Positions 6,041 through 10,320 of a stretch of DNA of 10,320 nt are shown one piece after another. Source of the stretch: Bacteroidetes bacterium UBA2322 (GTDB taxonomy: Bacteria > Bacteroidota > Bacteroidia > Chitinophagales > UBA2359); the NCBI GenBank assembly GCA_002345145.1, contig DDVC01000249.1, positions 1 through 10,320 on the forward strand, in the 5' to 3' direction. Positions within the stretch are counted from its first letter, which is position 1, and the number at the start of each line of letters is the position of its first letter. The translations under genes were made by a program, and so were the position numbers. The notes beneath the pieces are model-generated. The model had not been told where the DNA came from. It did not search any database and was given only the letters and a program-made list of their open reading frames with translations.

Positions 6041-6046
6041 CATGGT

Positions 6047-6901
6047 TTAATCGCCGGCAAAAAACAATCCTTCAATGGGTGAATCGGGCAGGTAGGTTAC
6101 TATTTTTACCCAGCCTGTTAAGCCAAATTCAGTTTTGAGCAGGAAATACTCATAGGGGTTATAGTCATCACTGGCTTGGCCTGTGGGGGGCGCTTGCTGC
6201 GGGGGCAGTTGCAGCAATACGGTAAGGGCATTACCTGCCGGTATATCGGCAACTTTTTGGCTCATAGACAAATCGGCATAAAGGGTAAGTGGTTTTAGGG
6301 CTTTGGTTTCTAACCCTACATAGTAAAAGGGCTGCGGGGTTTGGTAAAGCAGGTTGTTTTGTATAAACCACTTACCGCGCTGGTTAAAACTGTTGTTTAC
6401 GTGTCCGGCGGTGTACATAAAGCCGTTTCCGGGCAGGTAAATCTGTTTTCCAAAAATATACGATTCATACAATTGCCCATCGGGTTGGGTTTGCTGCACC
6501 GGCAAGAGGGTGTCTTTGTCCATACGGAAAAAGGTGAAATTGTAATCGTCCGACATCCCCCAGTCAAAAACCACCAAATACTCGGTTTTATCAGTTTCCG
6601 ATAATCGGGTGCGCACCATGCCTAGCCAGGTTTCGGGCAGGTTGTTTTGGGTAAACGGATACAGTTGGTTCAGCTCTTTAGCGCTGATGGGTTTACCTAA
6701 TTTTGGCAAATAGTAAATGTGTCCGGCTTCGGTTACTGTTTTACCCTTTTCGTTTTGGTAAGTGGCGTAAACGGCTTCGTATTTGCTGAGGTTTTTAAAC
6801 GGCTGCGCCTTTAAACCTAAGGCATTTGCAGTAAATAAAACCGCCAACATGGTAAAGTGAAGTATAGCGCGAAACAGAAAATTTATTGCAATAATTGGCA
6901 T
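6047..6901 (-). CDS. Secreted protein of unknown function with possible C-terminal SH3-like segment
   Basis: The 284-residue product begins with a hydrophobic export signal ending near LGLKA-Q (about residue 33). The start at 6901 gives a long signal peptide. Met18 (6850) would give a shorter but workable one (MLAVLFTANALGLKAQ). The mature part is rich in Tyr, Phe, Gln and Asn, with many short beta-type strands and no cysteines in the parts I read, which suggests a periplasmic or outer-membrane-associated beta protein. A Gln/Pro-rich stretch near LQLPPQQAPPTGQ precedes a C-terminal segment ending LLKTEFGLTGWVKI, a wording typical of bacterial SH3-like domains. That is only a hint. I recognise no enzyme motif. 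An exact TACCTTTG -7 box lies 45 bases upstream. It converges on the GH3 gene with no room for a terminator. Confidence 0.8.
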   Translation of the reverse strand: MPIIAINFLFRAILHFTMLAVLFTANALGLKAQPFKNLSKYEAVYATYQNEKGKTVTEAGHIYYLPKLGKPISAKELNQLYPFTQNNLPETWLGMVRTRLSETDKTEYLVVFDWGMSDDYNFTFFRMDKDTLLPVQQTQPDGQLYESYIFGKQIYLPGNGFMYTAGHVNNSFNQRGKWFIQNNLLYQTPQPFYYVGLETKALKPLTLYADLSMSQKVADIPAGNALTVLLQLPPQQAPPTGQASDDYNPYEYFLLKTEFGLTGWVKIVTYLPDSPIEGLFFAGD

Positions 6902-6945
6902 GTTACAGGCATTATAGAGGAGTAAAAATTGCTAAAATGAAAACG

Positions 6946-6953
6946 CAAAGGTA
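6946..6953 (-). promoter_or_regulatory. -7 promoter box for the secreted hypothetical protein
   Basis: On the minus strand this reads TACCTTTG, an exact TAnnTTTG match 45 bases upstream of the ATG at 6901. It lies between the DinB-like stop and that start, so the secreted protein probably has its own promoter. Confidence 0.6.
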
Positions 6954-7002
6954 ACATAGGAACAGAGCAATAACAAAACTATAAAAGCTACCCGATGAGT
7001 TT

Positions 7003-7482
7003 TTACATAAGGGTTTTAAATTTTTCTACCTGCCGCCTATGGCGCAAAACATGTACTATGGCATGTTCCAGCAATTGCTCCATATCATATTTTTGACCCC
7101 ATGTAACATGTATGATATTATTAAGTACTACATCGTCGGTAATATCCATTTTGTTTTGGAGGGTTTGCACATTAAACTGAAACATTTTGTTGAGCAGTAT
7201 GCAGGCTGTTATGGCATCGGGTAGGGTATAGTTGCGGTTGTGTTCTACCGGCTCATCGTCATATTGGCGGCGTATGTAATTAGCATAACCATATCCGGCG
7301 TTAATAACATGCCGGGTAATGGTTTCAACAGATACACAATCGGGGTCGGCAGTTTGGGTATCTACTATGGCATTAAACTGTTCATCGGTGAGTGTAAGGA
7401 TTACTTGCTGGTAGTTTGCTATGGCGCGCTCATACTCATCGAGTAGAGCGCCTATAAATCCGTATCGATAAACTTGTGTCAT
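7003..7482 (-). CDS. DinB-family four-helix-bundle putative metal-binding protein
   Basis: The 159-residue protein fits the DinB/YfiT superfamily of small four-helix-bundle proteins, which often carry a metal at a three-histidine site and in some cases act as thiol-dependent transferases. Candidate ligands are His58 (SVETITRHVINAG) and His140 and His144 in MEQLLEHAIVHVLRHRRQ, which has the typical C-terminal HxxxH of the family. There is no signal peptide, so it is probably cytosolic. Name aside, most members are not proven DNA-damage proteins. The gene is divergent from the response regulator, and the secreted protein follows 101 bases downstream with its own promoter. Substrate is unknown. 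Confidence 0.82.
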   Translation of the reverse strand: MTQVYRYGFIGALLDEYERAIANYQQVILTLTDEQFNAIVDTQTADPDCVSVETITRHVINAGYGYANYIRRQYDDEPVEHNRNYTLPDAITACILLNKMFQFNVQTLQNKMDITDDVVLNNIIHVTWGQKYDMEQLLEHAIVHVLRHRRQVEKFKTLM

Positions 7483-7519
7483 GGTGAGGCGTTTAAAAAT
7501 GAGGTGTAACTATGCGGGG

Positions 7520-7527
7520 TAAAGATA
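7520..7527 (-). promoter_or_regulatory. Possible -7 box for the DinB-family gene
   Basis: On the minus strand this reads TATCTTTA, one base off TAnnTTTG, 37 bases upstream of the start. An exact match, TAAATTTG, lies farther away at 7610-7603 (minus) and would give a leader of about 110 bases. I cannot choose between them. Confidence 0.35.
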
Positions 7528-7721
7528 GGCTTTTTTAGTAAAAATGTTTGAGGTGTTTGCCTACAATAGGTTATTTGATTTGAAAAAAACGGCATTTACT
7601 ACCAAATTTACAAGGGCAATGCAGGGTGTTTTGTAAGTACAAAAGTGATTCGCAAAAATACATGCCCTGCGGTAATTTGCCTGCCCAAAACACAAATAGT
7701 GTGCAGGTTTAAAAAAAAAGC

Positions 7722-7729
7722 TACCTTTG
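7722..7729 (+). promoter_or_regulatory. -7 promoter box for the response regulator
   Basis: TACCTTTG, preceded by an A-tract (7711-7719), lies 65 bases upstream of the start at 7795. It is an exact TAnnTTTG match. An 18-codon ORF in another frame (7752-7808) lies between the box and the gene and overlaps its start. Confidence 0.6.
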
Positions 7730-7794
7730 CAGCAGGAAAATTAGCGCAAAAATGAGGGTAAACAACTATACGCTAATTACCAAAATCCAACTCA

Positions 7795-8490
7795 ATGGAA
7801 CAACCTGAAATTAAAATTCTTATTGCCGACGATGAACCCGATACGCTGGAATTTGTGCAATACAACCTGCAAAAAGAGGGTTTTACCGTAATTACCGCCC
7901 CTAATGGCTTACAAGCTATTAAACTGGCAAAAGAACACCTGCCCCAACTCATCATTTTAGACATTATGATGCCTGAGTTAGATGGTATGCAAACCTGCAA
8001 AGAGTTGGTTGCGCTGCCCGAAATGAAAGACACCATTATTGTTTTTCTGACCGCCCGAAGCGAAGAGTTTACCCAGGTAATGGCATTAGATATGGGCGCT
8101 GATGATTACCTTACCAAGCCCATGAAACCCGGTTTGTTGGTAAGTAAGGTAAAATCGCTCCTGCGGCGCACGTCTAAAAACGAACCTGCCACAGATGAGC
8201 ACACTATTACCGCTATGGGGCTGGTTATTGACAAAGAAACGCATACCATTAAGCTAAACGGGCAGCCGCTTGAACTACCGCGCAAAGAGTTTGCACTGCT
8301 TTACCTTCTTGCCTCTAAACCCGGCAGGGTATTTACCCGCGAAGAAATCTTAAACAAAGTTTGGGGCACCGATGTAATTGTGAACGACCGAACCATAGAC
8401 GTACACATACGCAAACTGCGCGAAAAATTGGGCAAAGGGTACATTAAAACGCTAAAAGGTGTGGGTTATAAGTTTAAGCCGGGCAAGTAA
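7795..8490 (+). CDS. OmpR/PhoB-family response regulator transcription factor
   Basis: The 231-residue product has a receiver domain (about 6-123) and a C-terminal winged-helix DNA-binding domain (about 137-228). Receiver residues are all present: the acidic pair Asp12-Asp13, phospho-acceptor Asp56 (ILDIMMPELDG), Thr86 (LTA) and Lys108 (TKP). The winged helix shows the family text LPRKEFALLYLLASKPGRVFTREEILNKVW, the recognition-helix region NDRTIDVHIRKLREKLG and the wing YIKTLKGVGYKF. It is expected to be phosphorylated by a histidine kinase and to bind direct repeats near promoters. Both neighbours are on the opposite strand, so it is transcribed alone and its kinase must be elsewhere. The start at 7795 gives a normal receiver N-terminus. 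The downstream methyltransferase converges with 22 bases between stops. Confidence 0.95.
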   Translation: MEQPEIKILIADDEPDTLEFVQYNLQKEGFTVITAPNGLQAIKLAKEHLPQLIILDIMMPELDGMQTCKELVALPEMKDTIIVFLTARSEEFTQVMALDMGADDYLTKPMKPGLLVSKVKSLLRRTSKNEPATDEHTITAMGLVIDKETHTIKLNGQPLELPRKEFALLYLLASKPGRVFTREEILNKVWGTDVIVNDRTIDVHIRKLREKLGKGYIKTLKGVGYKFKPGK

Positions 8491-8512
8491 AACTTATTGC
8501 GTTTTAGGGTTT

Positions 8513-9388
8513 TTAGCGTTCTTTTTCAAACCATGCTTTAATGGTATCGCCTTTGCGGGTAAGGTTGAGCAGGGCATTGGCAGTAAACTTGGCAAATTGC
8601 CACAGGGGTTTGGTTTCGGTAGCTTGGCGCAGAGCTTCGTCATTGCTGCCTAATACCGGTAGCTTGCCGCCCGAAGCCGCCAAACGAGTGGGCGAAATGC
8701 CCGTTGTTTGTAATTTTACCAATTTAAAACCGCAGTTAGTAAATAATCGGGTTAGTGTTTTAGGCGTGTAGTAGCACAAGTGTTCGGGATAATTAAACAC
8801 ATTCCAGCGGTTTTTGAGCAGCAAGTGAGAAAGGGCATTAAAATTGGGTGTGGTAACATACACCAATCCACCGGGGCGCAATATCTGGTAAAAATTTTGC
8901 ACTTCCTCAATCGGGTTATTAATGTGTTCCATTACTTCCGATGAAAAAATAAGGTCAAAAAATCCCGCTGGATAATTATCGGCATTCAGCTTACCTTCCT
9001 GCACTATTGCTCCTTTTTGGCGGCAAAGCTCTACGGCGCGCGGGTCAAACTCGGTGGCATAGGTAATCCATTGCATTTGTGCCGCAATTTCTATAAAATG
9101 TCCTTCGCCGGCACCCACATCTATAAGTCGGTTCAGTTTTCGGTATGGTTCAAATAGGTTAAGCAGTTGTTTATAGCGGTTGGCGGTAATGACCGACAGG
9201 GTGCGGGTTCGGGCATATTTGGCATATTCGGTTATCAATTCCTGTTGGGTAGGAATTTGTCGGGCAAAAACAAACCCGCAGTTCCGGCATCGGGTAAGTT
9301 TATCTTTGGCATATATAGGCATATCGGTAAGCATAGGGCTGTTGCAAAGTAAGCAGGTATTAAACCGAAGTGGGGTAGTGGCTTGCAT
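8513..9388 (-). CDS. Class I SAM-dependent methyltransferase with N-terminal zinc-ribbon motif
   Basis: The 291-residue protein starts with two CxxC pairs, Cys12-Cys15 (CLLC) and Cys34-Cys37 (CRNC), forming a likely zinc knuckle. A Rossmann methyltransferase domain follows: motif I DVGAGEGHF (90-98), the acidic end of strand 2 in TEFDPRAVE (112-120), FDLIFSSEVMEHI (144-156) and LRPGGLVYVTTPN (170-182). EHLCYYTPKTLTRLF (202-216) is typical of the Methyltransf_23-type group related to UbiG. Such two-part proteins often modify sugars, lipids or natural products, but no glycan, lipid or secondary-metabolite genes lie nearby, so the substrate is open. It is probably cytosolic. The aspartic protease gene lies 94 bases upstream on the same strand, so co-transcription is possible, with no clear -7 box between them. 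Confidence 0.9.
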   Translation of the reverse strand: MQATTPLRFNTCLLCNSPMLTDMPIYAKDKLTRCRNCGFVFARQIPTQQELITEYAKYARTRTLSVITANRYKQLLNLFEPYRKLNRLIDVGAGEGHFIEIAAQMQWITYATEFDPRAVELCRQKGAIVQEGKLNADNYPAGFFDLIFSSEVMEHINNPIEEVQNFYQILRPGGLVYVTTPNFNALSHLLLKNRWNVFNYPEHLCYYTPKTLTRLFTNCGFKLVKLQTTGISPTRLAASGGKLPVLGSNDEALRQATETKPLWQFAKFTANALLNLTRKGDTIKAWFEKER

Positions 9389-9482
9389 GAGTAAAGATGC
9401 GGTAATGGCAGTAGTTGGTAAGATGGGATTGGCTTAGTTGGTGGTCAAGTGGTTGGTGAAAGGGCGGCAACACTTAAATTGA

Positions 9483-9920
9483 TTATTTTTTTAAATACAT
9501 AATCGCATTAGCCACATCAATTACCGCTTTGAGCGCCAATAACATATCAGCGCCTAAAATGCCTTGTACGGTAATACCGGTCATTGATGCCAAACGTTGG
9601 TTGATATGCGAAAAATCAATAGCCATAAACGATTGCCTGTGTAAGGTGATATTGCCAAGCGTGATAGAATCGGCAAAAACAAGGTCAATATTGCCGGTTT
9701 GCGTTCCTGTGGCAGAGGTAAGCAAATCGGCATTGCCCGATGTGGGCAACCGCAGCAACGAGGCTGTTTCAGTAGCAATGCAGGTGTGCGATGCGCCGGT
9801 ATCTACCATAAAAAGCAGCGGCAGGTGTTCTACTTGTATGGGTGCAATGAGGTGATTGCTGCTTAGCGTTTGCAAGGCAAGCGCTTCATATTCCGGCAAA
9901 ACGGAAAGCAACTGCTGCAT
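9483..9920 (-). CDS. Small retropepsin-like (clan AA) aspartic protease
   Basis: The 145-residue protein carries the aspartic protease active-site motif in LLFMVDTGASHTCI (35-48), with catalytic Asp40, and the later hydrophobic-Gly motif GILGADML (120-127). The closing strands VIDVANAIMYLKK are typical of single-lobed retroviral-type proteases. With one DTG it would have to dimerise to be active. There is no signal peptide or membrane anchor, which suggests a cytosolic enzyme. It could also be a non-proteolytic relative, since bacterial members of this family are poorly characterised. A weak -7 candidate (TTCATTTG, minus, 9978-9971) lies inside an inverted repeat upstream. The methyltransferase gene follows downstream on the same strand. 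Confidence 0.85.
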   Translation of the reverse strand: MQQLLSVLPEYEALALQTLSSNHLIAPIQVEHLPLLFMVDTGASHTCIATETASLLRLPTSGNADLLTSATGTQTGNIDLVFADSITLGNITLHRQSFMAIDFSHINQRLASMTGITVQGILGADMLLALKAVIDVANAIMYLKK

Positions 9921-9940
9921 GGTTGTATCTTAATAAAAAA

Positions 9941-10001
9941 GTTAAGAAGTACTGTTAATGGCTTGGCGTGCAAATGAATGGGTATGAGGCAGTACTTTAA
10001 C
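9941..10001. promoter_or_regulatory. Inverted repeat around the putative protease-gene promoter
   Basis: AAGTACTG (9947-9954) and CAGTACTT (9990-9997) are perfect inverted copies. With an adjoining GTTAA/TTAAC they extend to GTTAAGAAGTACTG against GTTAAAGTACTG, with a 2-base gap. A one-mismatch -7 box (TTCATTTG, minus, 9978-9971) lies between the arms, so the repeat could be an operator. Evidence is positional only. Confidence 0.35.
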
Positions 10002-10009
10002 ACTAATTA

Positions 10010-10046
10010 AGGTTCATTGGTTCTTTTTTATTTGTTCATTGAACCT
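10010..10046. repeat. Inverted repeat AGGTTCA ... TGAACCT
   Basis: AGGTTCA (10010-10016) and TGAACCT (10040-10046) pair perfectly across 23 bases that include a T-rich run (10021-10033). GTTCATTGAAC (10034-10044) is itself a palindrome, so two alternative pairings exist. It could be a hairpin or a binding site. Confidence 0.35.
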
Positions 10047-10107
10047 GATGAACAACTATAGTTATGTGTAAAATTGACAAGCATTTATTGCCAACTATCC
10101 ACTACCG

Positions 10108-10133
10108 GCACCCGCCAAGGCCTGAAGGGGTGC
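10108..10133. repeat. Hairpin GCACCC ... GGGTGC
   Basis: GCACCC (10108-10113) pairs with GGGTGC (10128-10133) around a loop holding the palindrome AGGCCT (10118-10123). The text GGGTGCAGC echoes the repeat core at 2124-2338, but the match is too short to assign it to that family. No gene is visible in 9921-10320. Confidence 0.3.
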
Positions 10134-10178
10134 AGCCTCAGATTGATGTATAAATTGAGCTATTCATCTCTGTTTTCA

Positions 10179-10316
10179 GCAAAAAGGGCACACAGATAGC
10201 GCAGATTAAACGGATAAACTCGGGTAAAATTGAATCATTTACCCAATTGAACCTTTAATTTTTAAAAAATCGGTGTTAATCAGCTCCATCCGTGTTATCC
10301 GTGTGCTAATTTTTGC
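10179..10316. mobile_element. 138-bp imperfect palindromic element (MITE/REP-like), non-coding
   Basis: The two ends are imperfect inverted repeats. GCAAAAAGGG-CACACAGATAG (from 10179) mirrors GCAAAAATTAGCACACGGATA read on the minus strand from 10316, with similarity running on for about 35 bases on each side through CAGATT/GGAT-type repeats. A central stem GGGTAAA (10222-10228) / TTTACCC (10238-10244) has a 9-base loop. There is no ORF. The text (CACAGAT..., ATCCGTGTTATCCGTGTG) resembles a dispersed intergenic repeat I associate with Bacteroidota genomes, from memory and unchecked. It could be a non-autonomous mobile element or a transcript-end structure. Confidence 0.55.
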
Positions 10317-10320
10317 CGGT

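Larger units (their letters stand above)
7483..7794. other. 312-bp divergent intergenic region
   Basis: This region separates the DinB-family gene from the response regulator and holds promoters for both. It also contains short inverted repeats: GCAGGG (7621-7626) with CCCTGC (7665-7670), and CCTGC (7680-7684) with GCAGG (7703-7707). The latter encloses CAC/GTG and lies just upstream of the TACCTTTG box, where an operator would be. I see no gene. Confidence 0.5.

Noticed and set aside
8489..8505. AAAAC/GTTTT hairpin as a bidirectional terminator between the response regulator and methyltransferase genes
   Set aside because: The stem is only 5 bp and entirely AT except one pair, which is too weak to call.

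Overview
The window looks like a chromosomal segment from a member of the Bacteroidota, probably an environmental lineage. The main clue is the promoter signal. Good matches to the Bacteroidota -7 box TAnnTTTG, three of them TACCTTTG, sit 25 to 70 bases upstream of several starts, and clear Shine-Dalgarno sequences are absent. Base composition is moderately AT-rich. I see no phage, plasmid, CRISPR, transposase, rRNA or tRNA genes. The coding content is ordinary housekeeping and accessory material. I found no convincing new multi-gene defence or biosynthetic system, and most of the unusual signal lies between the genes.

Left part (1-2040): a PPK2-type polyphosphate kinase cut by the left edge and the mechanosensitive channel gene mscL lie on the minus strand, separated by a perfect 12-bp hairpin. 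A 450-bp divergent intergenic region follows, with repeated TGACA motifs and nested inverted repeats. It leads into a plus-strand phasin-like small protein that ends at a textbook intrinsic terminator. The proximity of polyphosphate, osmotic-release and phasin-type genes suggests stress or storage physiology, but nothing shows co-regulation.

Centre (2040-6040): a repeat cluster built on the hairpin 13-mer GGTGCAGCGCACC lies in two opposed arrays. Next come a UbiB/ABC1-family kinase-like membrane protein, five exact copies of a 14-bp tandem repeat that include its stop codon, a 61-residue putative membrane protein, and a GH3-superfamily acyl-adenylating enzyme. All three genes are on the plus strand.

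Right part (6047-9920): a minus-strand secreted protein of unknown function converges on the GH3 gene with only 6 bp between stop codons. It is preceded by a DinB-family protein. A plus-strand OmpR/PhoB-type response regulator stands alone between oppositely oriented neighbours, with no histidine kinase in the window. A zinc-ribbon SAM methyltransferase and a small retropepsin-like aspartic protease follow on the minus strand.

The last 400 bp hold no gene. They contain several inverted repeats and end in a 138-bp imperfect palindrome that resembles a miniature mobile or REP-like repeat.
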